NCBI RefSeq assembly: GCF_020531965.1
Contig: NZ_JAJAWH010000009.1
Location: 1-64,000, forward strand
Reading direction: 5' to 3'
Length of the DNA stretch: 64,000 nucleotides
Origin: Pseudorhizobium xiangyangii
GTDB taxonomy: Bacteria > Pseudomonadota > Alphaproteobacteria > Rhizobiales > Rhizobiaceae
Part shown: piece after piece, positions 33,091 to 42,002 of the stretch
Numbering within the stretch: the first letter of the stretch is position 1
How the letters are laid out: every line of letters begins with the position of its first letter
The notes under the pieces: generated by a model
Told to the model about the DNA's origin: nothing
The model's input: only the letters and a program-made list of their open reading frames with translations
Database searches by the model: none
Position numbers and translations under genes: made by a program

Positions 33091-33663
33091 TCAGGCCTGG
33101 TGGTGCTCGCCACTGAATGCCTTGATCTCCGCTTCCGCTTGCGGTCCCCAGAGATCGAGAGCCTTGAGGATTTCCATGGTGAAGGTAACCGGCGAATTTC
33201 CGGGCGCGGTGATCACCCGTCCGTCGCTGACCGCCTGCGGCTGGTCGCGGTAAAGCGCATCGCCGAGATAAGCGGGATACTGCTTGTGGGATGCCAGCCG
33301 GTTTCCGGTATGGGCCACCGCGTTCAATACGCCGGTCGCCGCAAGTGCGCTTGCCGCCGCGCAGATGCCGGCGACCACCTTGCCGTGGCTGTGGAAGGAT
33401 TGGACATAGGGCGTGAAGTCAGGCGCTTCACCGCTCTCCCATGCAAGGCCGCCGGGAATGACAAGGGCGTCGAAGACGGCGGGATCCAGCACATCATAGG
33501 CAAGATCCGGCATCACCTTCAGGCCGCCCATGGAAACGACGGCGTCGCCATCAGGCGACGCGGTGACCACGTCGGCTCCCAGATAGCCGCGCGCCACCGC
33601 CATCAGCAATGCGCATTCCCAGTCCGCGAAATGCGGTGTCAGCGCAATGGCGATACGCGTCAT
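33091..33663 (-). CDS. DJ-1/PfpI family protein
   Basis: A 190-aa class-I glutamine-amidotransferase-like protein. The nucleophile elbow is VVAGICAAASALA with the reactive Cys near residue 100, and ALVIPGGLAWESG provides the conserved acidic/glycine block. Relatives include YajL/PfpI proteases, deglycase-like and chaperone proteins; the activity is not assigned. It follows the GNAT gene by 19 bp, so likely one operon. Confidence 0.85.
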   Translation of the reverse strand: MTRIAIALTPHFADWECALLMAVARGYLGADVVTASPDGDAVVSMGGLKVMPDLAYDVLDPAVFDALVIPGGLAWESGEAPDFTPYVQSFHSHGKVVAGICAAASALAATGVLNAVAHTGNRLASHKQYPAYLGDALYRDQPQAVSDGRVITAPGNSPVTFTMEILKALDLWGPQAEAEIKAFSGEHHQA

Positions 33664-33682
33664 GGATAACCTCCTCCGTCGC

Positions 33683-34171
33683 TCAGGCGAGCGCCTGCAT
33701 GTAACGCATTCCGGTCACCGGACGGGGCATGAAATCCATCTGCTCGTAGAAACGGTGGGCTGCGAAATTGCCGGTGGCGGCGCTGACGGAAAGATAGTCG
33801 CAACTGGCGGTGCGGGCAATCTCCCGGGCACGCGAGACAAGGTGGTGGCCGATGCCATGGCCGCGATGGCCGTCGCGCACGAACAGGTGGTGCAGGTCCA
33901 TGCCGCGCGTACCGGTATCGGCCCTGTAAAGCGGCACCATGATGGCGTATCCCATCAGGCCGTCGCCGCCATCGGCGACCAGCGCCTGGATCCACGGCAT
34001 CGAGCCGAACAGGTCGCGCTCCAGCTTTTCAGGCGTGATCGCGGCGGCGTCGCCGTGGTGGGACGCGAGAAGCGCGATCATCTCGTTGAGTTCGGGCAGG
34101 TCATGGCGCTTGGCGGCGCGAATGGTCACAACGGCCGGGCGGGGAAGGGTGGTTTCGGTATCTTCGGTCAT
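33683..34171 (-). CDS. GNAT-family N-acetyltransferase
   Basis: A 162-aa GNAT protein. LHHLFVRDGHRGHGIGHHLVSRAREIAR contains the acetyl-CoA loop (R-G-H-G-I-G), and FAAHRFYEQMDFMPRP closes the domain. The substrate is unknown. AGAGGAAG precedes the start. Upstream gene of a pair with DJ-1. Confidence 0.85.
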   Translation of the reverse strand: MTEDTETTLPRPAVVTIRAAKRHDLPELNEMIALLASHHGDAAAITPEKLERDLFGSMPWIQALVADGGDGLMGYAIMVPLYRADTGTRGMDLHHLFVRDGHRGHGIGHHLVSRAREIARTASCDYLSVSAATGNFAAHRFYEQMDFMPRPVTGMRYMQALA

Positions 34172-34225
34172 CTTGGCTTCCTCTTGGTTCTGTCGCCGTC
34201 AGGAGGAGCCGTCTTGAAACAACAA

Positions 34226-34243
34226 AGCCGCCTGACGGCGGCT
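34226..34243 (-). terminator. Probable terminator after the merR-type gene
   Basis: On the minus strand a 7-bp AGCCGCC / GGCGGCT stem with a GTCA loop is followed by a T-rich TTGTTGTTTC. It lies between the MerR gene and the GNAT gene. Confidence 0.5.
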
Positions 34244-34367
34244 CGTTGACATTATGATCTGTCGAGCCGCCCGTTACCGGTAGGCCCAAAAATACGTGCA
34301 GGAGATGGGTGCGCGTGCGTCGATCATGCGGGATTAGATGCGCCGAATTTTTTAGCTTGTCAACGCT

Positions 34368-34781
34368 TCAATGCTCGGCTTCGCACAGCGCGTGATCGGA
34401 CAGCGCGCGGATGACGTAGCAGTCCTCGACGGAATGCCCGCAGCAGTGGGAGACGATGCGTTCCAGCTCGTGCTCGAGCTTCCTCAGCTTCTCGATCTTC
34501 GCCCGTACCGCGCCGAGATGGTCTTCCGCGATCCGGTCCGCTCCGGCGCAGGGAAGGTCCGGATGGCGGCTGAGCGCTATCAGTTCCCGGATGGCCGGAA
34601 TGTCGAAGCCGAGGTCCCGGGCATGGCGGATGAAGGCCAGCCGCTCCAGGTCGGCCTTCTCGTAACGCCTCTGGTTGCCCTCCGAGCGATGGGCGGCGCT
34701 GATCAGCCCCATCTGTTCGTAATAGCGGATCGTGGGCACCTTGACGCTGGTGCGTCGGGAAAGATCGCCGATCGAGTACAT
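34368..34781 (-). CDS. MerR-family metal-sensing regulator
   Basis: A 137-aa MerR-family activator. Residues 1-70 are the winged helix (MYSIGDLSRRTSVKVPTIRYYEQMGLI, RRYEKADLERLAFIRHARDLGF), followed by a dimerisation helix. Cysteines Cys78, Cys113, Cys114 and Cys121 (DLPCAGAD and SHCCGHSVEDC) match the metal site of the CadR/PbrR/ZntR group. It is divergent from a cation transporter with a MerR-type promoter between them. The frame is open to 34847 but the start at 34781 fits the family. Confidence 0.9.
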   Translation of the reverse strand: MYSIGDLSRRTSVKVPTIRYYEQMGLISAAHRSEGNQRRYEKADLERLAFIRHARDLGFDIPAIRELIALSRHPDLPCAGADRIAEDHLGAVRAKIEKLRKLEHELERIVSHCCGHSVEDCYVIRALSDHALCEAEH

Positions 34782-34797
34782 TTTTGCCTGAAGCCTC

Positions 34798-34828
34798 TTG
34801 AACCTATAGTCGCTAGAGGGATTAGCTA
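34798..34828 (+). promoter_or_regulatory. MerR-type promoter/operator with 19-bp spacer
   Basis: -35 TTGAAC (34798-34803), dyad CCTATAG-TCG-CTAGAGG (34803-34819) and -10-like TAGCTA (34823-34828), spacing 19 bp. The long spacer with the dyad inside it is the hallmark of MerR-activated metal-resistance promoters. Confidence 0.8.
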
Positions 34829-34867
34829 TGTCGTCACCGGTCAACAAACAAGGATCAAGGTGACATC

Positions 34868-35596
34868 ATGAGCGCATCCTGCGGCCAACATCACGGCACG
34901 TTCGAGGGACTTTCGGCGGATTATAAGCGGCGGCTATGGGCCGTCATCGCCATCAACGGGGCGATGTTCTTCGTCGAGATGGCCGCGGGGCACATGGCGC
35001 GTTCGCAGGCGCTGCAGGCCGATGCACTGGATTTCTTCGCCGATGCCGTCACCTACGGCATCTCGCTGGCGGTGATCGGTTCATCCCTCAGGGTGCGCAC
35101 CGCAGCGGCTGCCGCCAAGGGCATAAGCCTCTTCCTGATGGGGCTCTGGGTGTTTGGCGCCACGATTTACCGTGTGTTCTATCACGGTGTTCCGGAAGCG
35201 CCGGTCATGGGCGTTATCGGTTTCCTCGCCCTTGCCGCCAATCTCGCAAGCGTCTGGCTGCTCATCAACTACAAGGATGGCGACGCCAATGTCCGCTCCG
35301 TCTGGCTTTGCTCGCGCAACGATGCGATCGGCAATGTGATCGTCATGCTGGCAGCGCTCGGCGTATGGGGAACGGCAACCGCATGGCCGGACCTGATCGT
35401 CGCCGCCATCATGGCAGGCCTGTTCCTGTCGTCGTCCGTGCAGATCCTGAGACATTCCTGGGAAGAATGGAACCGTGGCGGAGAGGTATCACTCGATCCG
35501 CATGCGGGCCACAGCCATGGCGAGGACAGCCATCACGCGGCGCATGACCGGTGCTGCTCGGGGAATGTCCACAAGGCGCACGCGCCGAACGGATAG
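34868..35596 (+). CDS. Cation transporter, short CDF type with His-rich tail
   Basis: A 242-aa six-helix cation transporter of the CDF superfamily. ALQADALDFFADAVTYGISL carries the helix-II Asp pair, and LCSRNDAIGNVIVMLAAL the helix-V site. The usual cytoplasmic ferredoxin-like domain is absent, replaced by a His/Cys-rich tail (DPHAGHSHGEDSHHAAHDRCC). It is induced, by inference, through the divergent MerR regulator. CAAGG lies before the ATG. Confidence 0.88.
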   Translation: MSASCGQHHGTFEGLSADYKRRLWAVIAINGAMFFVEMAAGHMARSQALQADALDFFADAVTYGISLAVIGSSLRVRTAAAAAKGISLFLMGLWVFGATIYRVFYHGVPEAPVMGVIGFLALAANLASVWLLINYKDGDANVRSVWLCSRNDAIGNVIVMLAALGVWGTATAWPDLIVAAIMAGLFLSSSVQILRHSWEEWNRGGEVSLDPHAGHSHGEDSHHAAHDRCCSGNVHKAHAPNG

Positions 35597-35761
35597 GTGC
35601 TCACCTGCAGTGGGGCTGGTTGTCAGGCATGGGGAGTTGAGAGCAAGGCCGCCGATCGTGGACGTGATGAGCCTCTCGATTGATCGCAAGGCATGGCGGC
35701 TGCCGGAAATGGATCATGCAGGGGGAATCGGAGAGCAGTGGCGGGAAACCTGGCCGAATGG

Positions 35762-36046
35762 TCAGCGCCCCCCGGAAAATTCCTGATAAAGTTCCTGGAC
35801 CCAATCGACCGGCACATCGGGCACGTTTGAAGGCTTGTTGATGGCGGCGGGTGCCTGCCCGCTGTCACGCAGGCCCCAAAGGGCGCTGGCAAGCGAACTC
35901 GAAAGAAGAGTACTGCTGCCCGTGAGCGTCGAGCCGGAGCGGAACGGTTGTTCCACCTCCCGCTGTGCAGGTTCCTCGGTGATGCGCTCGATCATCTGGG
36001 GGCGCGTCGGGTAATGGTAGCCGCTGAGGCTGCTGTCGATCTGCAT
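35762..36046 (-). CDS. 94-aa protein of unknown function behind a CtrA box
   Basis: A 94-aa soluble, low-complexity protein starting MQIDSSLSGYHYPTRPQ, with a Ser/Thr-rich middle (SGSTLTGSSTLLSSSLAS) and a conserved-looking end VDWVQELYQEFSGGR. No family recognised. A perfect TTAA-N7-TTAA site lies 22 bp upstream, suggesting cell-cycle control by CtrA, which often governs flagellar and division genes. AGGTG precedes the ATG. Confidence 0.6.
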   Translation of the reverse strand: MQIDSSLSGYHYPTRPQMIERITEEPAQREVEQPFRSGSTLTGSSTLLSSSLASALWGLRDSGQAPAAINKPSNVPDVPVDWVQELYQEFSGGR

Positions 36047-36067
36047 GGCTTACACCTGGTTCAATCG

Positions 36068-36082
36068 TTAACAAATGGTTAA
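36068..36082 (-). promoter_or_regulatory. CtrA-binding consensus (TTAA-N7-TTAA)
   Basis: On the minus strand TTAACCATTTGTTAA, an exact full CtrA box including the preferred TTAACCAT half. It is 22 bp before the start of the 94-aa gene. Confidence 0.65.
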
Positions 36083-36189
36083 TGATGGAACCTTGCGCGA
36101 AGCTTGCGCAATTGCGCGGCGCGCTCAATCGGTCACTTGACAGATTCGGGAATGCTTATGCGCATGGTGATTTGGCGGCGGTCGCCAGT

Positions 36190-36708
36190 TCAGGCTTCAG
36201 CCATCTCTCGTGCCAGTTCCGCAAGTTTTCGGACAGTGTTGAGATTGCGGCTGGTGGCCGGCTTGATAGCCTTCAGCCTGAGCTTCGAGCGGCCCGATCC
36301 ATTCGGATAGTGCACCCATATTTCCCGGCCACGGACGACGGCCTCCTCGCCGTCGGGCGCGACCAGATCCTCAAGCGCCCCGACCGGCGCGGTCTCCGGG
36401 AGAAAATGGACGAGCAGGAAATTCGGCTTGGCATGGGGGAAGGGGATGTTCTCGACGATGGCCCCGAGTTCATCCGTCGTGCGCACCATGACGCCGGGCT
36501 TTTTGCCGAATCTCCTGGCCAACGCTTCATCGAGCTTTGCCGCAACGGCTTCTTCCCCATCATCCGAGCGGAACAGCACGTTGCCGCTCTGGATGTAGGT
36601 TTTGACATCCGCAAGGCCGAGCCCTTCGCAGATGACCTTGAGTTCGGTCATCTGCAGGGTCGTACCGGTGACATTCACCGCCCTCAGCAAAGCTACGTAG
36701 ACGGTCAT
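36190..36708 (-). CDS. DUF1697 family protein
   Basis: A 172-aa DUF1697 protein: TVYVALLRAVNVTGT start, VKTYIQSGNVLFRS core, PEKL-like second half and the end RSKLRLKAIKPATSRNLNTVRKLAELA. Function unknown. GGGAGGGGAG precedes the ATG at 36708. It is 22 bp after the oligopeptidase gene in the same direction. Confidence 0.85.
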   Translation of the reverse strand: MTVYVALLRAVNVTGTTLQMTELKVICEGLGLADVKTYIQSGNVLFRSDDGEEAVAAKLDEALARRFGKKPGVMVRTTDELGAIVENIPFPHAKPNFLLVHFLPETAPVGALEDLVAPDGEEAVVRGREIWVHYPNGSGRSKLRLKAIKPATSRNLNTVRKLAELAREMAEA

Positions 36709-36730
36709 CTCCCCTCCCTTGGGCCGATGA

Positions 36731-38875
36731 TTACATCTTGCCCGCCACCTTGATGGCGAAGGCGTATTCGAAGGCGATCTCCTCCAGCCGCTGGAAGCGG
36801 CCGGACTTTCCGCCATGGCCCGCTGCCATGTTGGTCTTCAAGAGGAAGGGGCCGGCTTGCGGCGCGTTCTCGCGCAGCTTCGCCACCCACTTCGTCGGTT
36901 CCCAGTAGGTCACGCGCGGGTCGGTCAGGCCGGAGAGCGCCAGGATCGGCGGATACGGCTTGGTGCCGATGTTATCGTAGGGGCTATAGGCCGCGATCCA
37001 CCGGTATTCCTCCTCCGAGTCGATCGGGTTGCCCCATTCCGGCCATTCGGGCGGCGTCAGCGGCAGCGTGTCGTCGAGCATCGTGTTCAGCACATCGACG
37101 AAGGGTACGGCGGCGATGATGCCGGCGAACTTCTCCGGGGCCATGTTGGCGATCGCCCCCATCAGCATGCCGCCGGCAGACCCGCCCTCGGCGATGATGT
37201 CCTCGTAGGAGGTGAAGCCTTCGCCGACCAGATGGTCCGCAGCGGCGATGAAGTCCCTGAAGGTGTTTTCCTTGTTCTCCATCTTGCCGTCTTCGTACCA
37301 GGCAAAACCCTTGTCCTTGCCGCCGCGGATATGGGCGATGGCGTAGACGAATCCGCGGTCTGCGAGCGACAGGCAGTTGGTGTTGAAGCCGGCAGGGATG
37401 GTGATGCCATAGGCGCCGTATCCATAGAGAAGGCAGGGCGCCGAACCGTCGAGCGGGGTGTCCTTGCGGTAGAGCAGGGTAACCGGCACCTGCTCGCCAT
37501 CATGCGCGGCCGCGAACACGCGGCGGGTGATGTAGTCATCCGGATTGTGGCCGGATGGCACTTCCTGCGTCTTCAGGAGCACGCGCTCACGTGTCGCCAT
37601 GTTGTAGTCGAAGAGCTGCCCCGGCGTCGTCATCGACGAGTAGGAGAAGCGGATGACGTCCGTCTCGTATTCGGCGGCACCCGAAAGACCCAGCGAATAG
37701 GCTTCCTCGGCAAAGGCAATGGCGTGCTCTTCGCCTGTCTTGCGGTCGCGGACAATGGCCTGCGGCAGGCCGTCCTTTCGCTGCAACCAGACGAGATGCC
37801 GGGCAAAGGCCATGTGCGACAGGATCAGCCGGCCCGGCTCGTGGGCCACGATCTCCTGCCAGTTCTCCTTGCCCGGCGCCGTCACCGGCGCTTCCATGAT
37901 CTTGAAGTCCTTGGCGTCGCCGTCATTGGTCAGGATGTAGAAGACTTCGCCGCCTTCCGTCATCGAGTACTCCACGCCTTCCTCCCGTTCGGCCACCAGC
38001 TTCGGCTCGGCGGTGAGGTCCTTTGTGGAGAGCAGGCGATACTCTGACGTCTCGTGATCGTGGATGTCGATATAGATGAAATCGTCGAGCAGCGAGCCGC
38101 CGACGCCCATGAAGAAGCCGGGATCCTTCTCCTCGTAGACGAGACGGTCTTGCTCCTGCTTCTGGCCGAGGATGTGGTGGAAGACCTTGGATGGCCGATG
38201 GTTCTCGTCCTGCAACGTATAGAAGAAGCTCTTGCCGTCCGGCGCCCAGACCCCGCCGCCGGCGGTATTCTCCAGCACGTCGGCGAAATCCTCGCCGGTC
38301 TCGAGGTCGCGGACCCGCAGGGTGAAATATTCCGAACCCTTGTCGTCATAGCCCCAGATACCGAGACGGTGGTCGGTCGTGTGGTCAAGGCCGGCGAGGC
38401 GGAAATAATCCTTGCCCTTTGCTTCCTTGTCGCCGTCGAGCAGGAGCTTGCGGCTCGCCTCGTCCTTGTGGTCGCCGTCGCGGGAAATGCGGAAGTAGCG
38501 GGGTTGCTCGCCGCCGGTCACGTAGGCGGTGCCGTAGGCGAAAGGTCCGTCCTTCATCGGAACGGAACTGTCGTCTTCCTTGATACGGCCCTTCATCTCG
38601 GCAAACAGCGTCTTCTGCAGTGCCTTGGTATCGGCCATCGCCGCTTCCATGTAGGCGTTCTCCGCCTCCAGATGTTGGCGCAAGCCGGGATCGAGCAGGC
38701 TCGGATCCTTGAACATCGCCTGCCAGTTCTCCGCCCGCATCCAGGCATAGTCGTCCGTGCGGGTTATCCCGTGGCGGGTATCCGAGACCGGCTTCCTGTC
38801 AGCGACGGAAGCGGCGGGGAGGTCGGTGAAAATCGTTCTGCGGGAGACGGCCAAGGAAGCACTCCGGTATTTCAT
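36731..38875 (-). CDS. ptrB: Oligopeptidase B (S9A prolyl-oligopeptidase family)
   Basis: A 714-aa serine peptidase cleaving short peptides after basic residues. A seven-blade beta-propeller fills about residues 80-430. The alpha/beta-hydrolase domain carries the nucleophile in AEGGSAGGMLMG (about residue 565), Asp in LSGLTDPRVTYWEP and His in MAAGHGGKSGRF. HGITRTDDYAWMRAENWQ is the family N-terminal block. The ATG at 38875 lacks a clear ribosome site, so the start may be slightly internal. No signal peptide. Confidence 0.93.
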   Translation of the reverse strand: MKYRSASLAVSRRTIFTDLPAASVADRKPVSDTRHGITRTDDYAWMRAENWQAMFKDPSLLDPGLRQHLEAENAYMEAAMADTKALQKTLFAEMKGRIKEDDSSVPMKDGPFAYGTAYVTGGEQPRYFRISRDGDHKDEASRKLLLDGDKEAKGKDYFRLAGLDHTTDHRLGIWGYDDKGSEYFTLRVRDLETGEDFADVLENTAGGGVWAPDGKSFFYTLQDENHRPSKVFHHILGQKQEQDRLVYEEKDPGFFMGVGGSLLDDFIYIDIHDHETSEYRLLSTKDLTAEPKLVAEREEGVEYSMTEGGEVFYILTNDGDAKDFKIMEAPVTAPGKENWQEIVAHEPGRLILSHMAFARHLVWLQRKDGLPQAIVRDRKTGEEHAIAFAEEAYSLGLSGAAEYETDVIRFSYSSMTTPGQLFDYNMATRERVLLKTQEVPSGHNPDDYITRRVFAAAHDGEQVPVTLLYRKDTPLDGSAPCLLYGYGAYGITIPAGFNTNCLSLADRGFVYAIAHIRGGKDKGFAWYEDGKMENKENTFRDFIAAADHLVGEGFTSYEDIIAEGGSAGGMLMGAIANMAPEKFAGIIAAVPFVDVLNTMLDDTLPLTPPEWPEWGNPIDSEEEYRWIAAYSPYDNIGTKPYPPILALSGLTDPRVTYWEPTKWVAKLRENAPQAGPFLLKTNMAAGHGGKSGRFQRLEEIAFEYAFAIKVAGKM

Positions 38876-38905
38876 GAGGAAGTGCCAGAGATAGGAGGTG
38901 CTGCG

Positions 38906-39043
38906 ATGAGTGGCAAGGCGCCATTGCCCAACGGACCGAGATCCGCCAACGGCCGGGGGTTGGCGCGTATCCTGTTCGGTCGCCGGCCCAGTGCGCGTTC
39001 GCGTCCCCGCTCGACCCAGCCATCCTGTTTCCCGCTATGGTAG
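38906..39043 (+). CDS. Possible small basic 45-aa protein
   Basis: A short frame starting MSGKAPLPNG, rich in Arg/Pro/Ser, with a very good AGGAGG site 7 bp before the ATG, divergent from ptrB. No domain is recognised. It is listed because of the ribosome site; it may not be a gene. Confidence 0.3.
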   Translation: MSGKAPLPNGPRSANGRGLARILFGRRPSARSRPRSTQPSCFPLW

Positions 39044-39106
39044 GTGGCCAACGCGGGTTCCATCTCCTAGTTTCCGCGCGGTTCGAATCTCACCCTCTGC
39101 GACGGA

Positions 39107-39499
39107 ATGAATAAGAAAAACATTGCAATTGCCCTCCTGGCGCTCTGCGCCGCCTTTCCTGCTCACGCCCTCGATGGCCGGATCGTCCGGCAACTGAAGG
39201 CGCTCGCCCCCGAGGAGCGGCGCGAGCAGCGCTGCGACATCGAGGCGATGGCGCGCATCGCCAGCGAAAAGGAAGGCTTCAAGCCGGACAAGGTGATTGC
39301 CTATACCTTCTCCGATCCGGAGGAGAACGGCGACTGGATCAAGGCGCCCGGTGCCGCCTTCCGCAGCGCCGGCGACTGGTACCGCCTGAAGTTCAAGTGC
39401 GAAACGAGTGAGCATGGCCTGGCGGTCGAGTCGTTCCAGTACAAGATCGGCTCGAAGGTCCCGCGCAAAGAGTGGGAAGAACACTACCTCTACGACTAG
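39107..39499 (+). CDS. DUF930 periplasmic protein
   Basis: A 130-aa exported protein: signal peptide MNKKNIAIALLALCAAFPAHA, then the DUF930 core (LKALAPEERREQRCDIEAMARI, GDWYRLKFKCETSEHGLAVESFQYKIG). Two cysteines may pair. Function unknown; family common in rhizobia. It overlaps the convergent oxidoreductase stop by 4 bp. Confidence 0.85.
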   Translation: MNKKNIAIALLALCAAFPAHALDGRIVRQLKALAPEERREQRCDIEAMARIASEKEGFKPDKVIAYTFSDPEENGDWIKAPGAAFRSAGDWYRLKFKCETSEHGLAVESFQYKIGSKVPRKEWEEHYLYD

Positions 39500-40746
39500 C
39501 AGGACGAAGGGGCGGGCCGGTCGAGTGCGAAATTTTCGAACCAGCCCTGCCTGTCGCCGGCAATCATCGCCGCGATCATCCGCGAGGCCAGGTAGGAAAA
39601 GGTGATGCCATTGCCGCCGTAGCCGTACGCGGCGTGGATATTGCGCGCACCCGGCACCGACCCGATCAGCGGCAGGCCATCCGTCGTCTCCCCGAATGCG
39701 CCGCACCAGGCGTGCGAGATCGTCGCATCCGCCTGCGGCCAGAGCTGCACCAGCCGCTCCTTCAGCCGCAGCGTCTTGTCAGGGAGTAGGGCGTCCCTCT
39801 TTTGCGGATCAGCGATATCCTCGTCCTCGCCGCCGATGATGATACGGTTATCGGCTGTCGCCCGCATGTAGAGATAGGGCTCCGTCGCCTCCCAGATCAG
39901 TGCGTGGTCGCGCCACAGCCTGTCAGGTGCCTGCGGCACGGTGCAGATCGCGTAGCTCGACAGGGTCGCATGGGTCTCCGGCATGACGAAATGCGGCATC
40001 ACGTATCCGGTTGCCAGGACGACGTGCCTGGCCTCGATCACGTGTGTCCCGTCCGTCTCGACGACCACCCGGTCCCCCTCGGCATGGAAATGCAGGGCAT
40101 CGGCCGCGATGAGGCGCGCGCCGCGCGACGCTGCGATATGGAGGAGCGACCAGCAGAGCAGCAGGGGGTCCGCCTCGGCGGAGCCCGGCGAGAGGATCGC
40201 GGCCTCGCGATCGAGCCCGAATTCTTGGGCAAGCTCGGCATGTGGCAGAAGCTGCCCGGCAAGTCCGGCGCGATGGCGCAGCGCCAGCTCCTCGCGAAGC
40301 TCCCTTTCGCCGGTCTCACCCGCCGCCAGATAGAGCGTCGGTCGCGGGTGAAAGGAGCAGGGGATGCGGTGCTCGGCGATCAGGTTGGCAAGGCCAGCCA
40401 CGGCCGCGCTGCTGCGACGATAGATATCCGCTGCGGAATCGAAGCCGTAGAGTTCCGTCAGTTCCTGGAGAGACGCGTCCGTTTCCCACTGCAGCATCGC
40501 CGTGCTTGCCTTGGTGCTGCCGTGGCCGAGCGTTTCCCGGTCGATGACCGTCACCTCATGTCCGAGAGACGTCAGGTGCTCCGCCGTCAGGGCGCCGGTG
40601 ATCCCGCCGCCGATGATGGCGATGCCGGTCTTCAGGCTTGCGGAAAGGGCTGCCCGCTCCGGGTTGGCGATCTTTCCGCCCCAGGGCGACCTGCCGGTGT
40701 GCAGGTCGTCTTGGCTCGTCTGCTCGAAATTCAGGCTGGATTTCAT
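39496..40746 (-). CDS. FAD-dependent oxidoreductase (DAO/DadA family)
   Basis: A 416-aa flavoenzyme. The dinucleotide-binding motif IAIIGGGITGALTAEHL is at about residues 42-58. GHGSTKASTAMLQWETD is the isoalloxazine region, and AWCGAFGETTDGLPLIGSVPGARNIHAAYGYGGNGITFSYLASR the C-terminal FAD block. It resembles GcvT-linked or glycine/D-amino-acid oxidases without a Rieske domain. The substrate is unknown. The start at 40746 is 8 bp after the AI-2E-family gene; the frame stays open to 41460 but that part shadows the neighbour. Confidence 0.88.
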   Translation of the reverse strand: MKSSLNFEQTSQDDLHTGRSPWGGKIANPERAALSASLKTGIAIIGGGITGALTAEHLTSLGHEVTVIDRETLGHGSTKASTAMLQWETDASLQELTELYGFDSAADIYRRSSAAVAGLANLIAEHRIPCSFHPRPTLYLAAGETGERELREELALRHRAGLAGQLLPHAELAQEFGLDREAAILSPGSAEADPLLLCWSLLHIAASRGARLIAADALHFHAEGDRVVVETDGTHVIEARHVVLATGYVMPHFVMPETHATLSSYAICTVPQAPDRLWRDHALIWEATEPYLYMRATADNRIIIGGEDEDIADPQKRDALLPDKTLRLKERLVQLWPQADATISHAWCGAFGETTDGLPLIGSVPGARNIHAAYGYGGNGITFSYLASRMIAAMIAGDRQGWFENFALDRPAPSSC

Positions 40747-40754
40747 GTCGGCTT

Positions 40755-41912
40755 CTATCCCGGCAGGTGCGGTACAGTCTTGCGTTCCGGGAACAGTTCG
40801 TTGGCGATCGTCATCATGATCAGTGACAGTGGCAGTGCGAGCATCGCGCCGACTGCGCCCCACATCCACGTCCAGAAAATAATGGCGATGAACACGAGGA
40901 AGGGATTGATCTCCCATTGCCGTCCCATGATGGCCGGGAAGATCAGGTTTTCCATGAGCAGGTGGATAATGAAGAAGATAATAGCGGGAATAAGCCCGAT
41001 GAGCAGGGAATCGTGCACCAGCACGCCGCCGAGCGCCACGGATGCCGTCATCAGGGTAATGCCCAGATAGGGGATGAAGCTCGAGATGAACGCGAACATG
41101 CCCCACATGCCCGGCGATGCCAGGCCGCCCAGATAGGCGATGATGGTCATCGAAACGCCGAGTGCGAAATAGAGCAGGCTTGCCGTCGCGAAGTAGTAGC
41201 CCAGCACTTCTTCCATCGCATTCAGCACCCGGATGGCGACCAGCCGCTGGTGTCGGCGGGGAAAGGCCATGATGATCGTCCGGCGAAGCCGCACGCGGCC
41301 GTAAAGGAAGAGCAGCAACGCGGCAAAGAAGATAAGGGCCTGGATGATGGCCGGCGTGAGGTTGGCCGTCAGTACCGCAAGTATGCTGCTGCTGTTCTCC
41401 AGCAGCTTCTCCATCGACATCGGGCCGGTCTGGAACGTCGCGGCACTGATGTTCAGCCATTCCTGCCGTTCGAGGAAGGGCAGGACGCGGTCAATCATCT
41501 GCTCGATCAGCTTCGGGCCACTGTTGACGAAAAACAGCGCCGGCTCGGCCAGTGCGTTGATCAACAGAAGGAGGACGATGGCCACTGCGGACGACAGCAC
41601 GACCGCGATGCCGAAACGGGGCACCCCATAATCGCCCAGGCGCTCGGCGGCCATGCCGAGGATGATGCCGACGACGATCGCCAGCGTTATCGGGATGAGC
41701 ACCAGTTTCATGTAGGAGATGACGGCAAGGCCAAGCAGGAAGAATATGCCGATGATTGCCCAGCTGGCGGCAACCTCGAGAGCCTCGCGTCCGAGCGGCG
41801 AAAACTCGGTCGCGTCCCCATCGGTGCCTGGCTTGGCCGCGGCAGCAGCCTCGAGGCCCTCCAGTGCTGGCGCCTTCCTTGGCTTGCGACCGTTCGTGTC
41901 CGATCTCGTCAT
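40755..41912 (-). CDS. AI-2E family transporter (PerM/YdiK type)
   Basis: A 385-aa membrane protein with about eight helices. The first pair lies at 50-95, a soluble segment follows, then helices including LGVSMTIIAYLGGLASPGMWGMFAFISSFIPYLG, the family signature. Some members export autoinducer-2, others act as Na+/H+ antiporters; here the role is open. The N-terminal 40 residues are hydrophilic. First gene of a pair with the FAD oxidoreductase. Confidence 0.87.
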   Translation of the reverse strand: MTRSDTNGRKPRKAPALEGLEAAAAAKPGTDGDATEFSPLGREALEVAASWAIIGIFFLLGLAVISYMKLVLIPITLAIVVGIILGMAAERLGDYGVPRFGIAVVLSSAVAIVLLLLINALAEPALFFVNSGPKLIEQMIDRVLPFLERQEWLNISAATFQTGPMSMEKLLENSSSILAVLTANLTPAIIQALIFFAALLLFLYGRVRLRRTIIMAFPRRHQRLVAIRVLNAMEEVLGYYFATASLLYFALGVSMTIIAYLGGLASPGMWGMFAFISSFIPYLGITLMTASVALGGVLVHDSLLIGLIPAIIFFIIHLLMENLIFPAIMGRQWEINPFLVFIAIIFWTWMWGAVGAMLALPLSLIMMTIANELFPERKTVPHLPG

Positions 41913-42002
41913 GCTTATGGGTTCCCGATGCGCGCCGTTAACGCACAGCGGGGACGCCGGTTCCTTCGCCTGGAGCGTTTCCTGCAGGCAAGCAGCGGCT
42001 CT

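Noticed and set aside
40747-41460. Long upstream extension of the FAD oxidoreductase frame
   Set aside because: It runs through the AI-2E-family gene in another frame; the GxGxxG motif sits correctly when starting at 40746.
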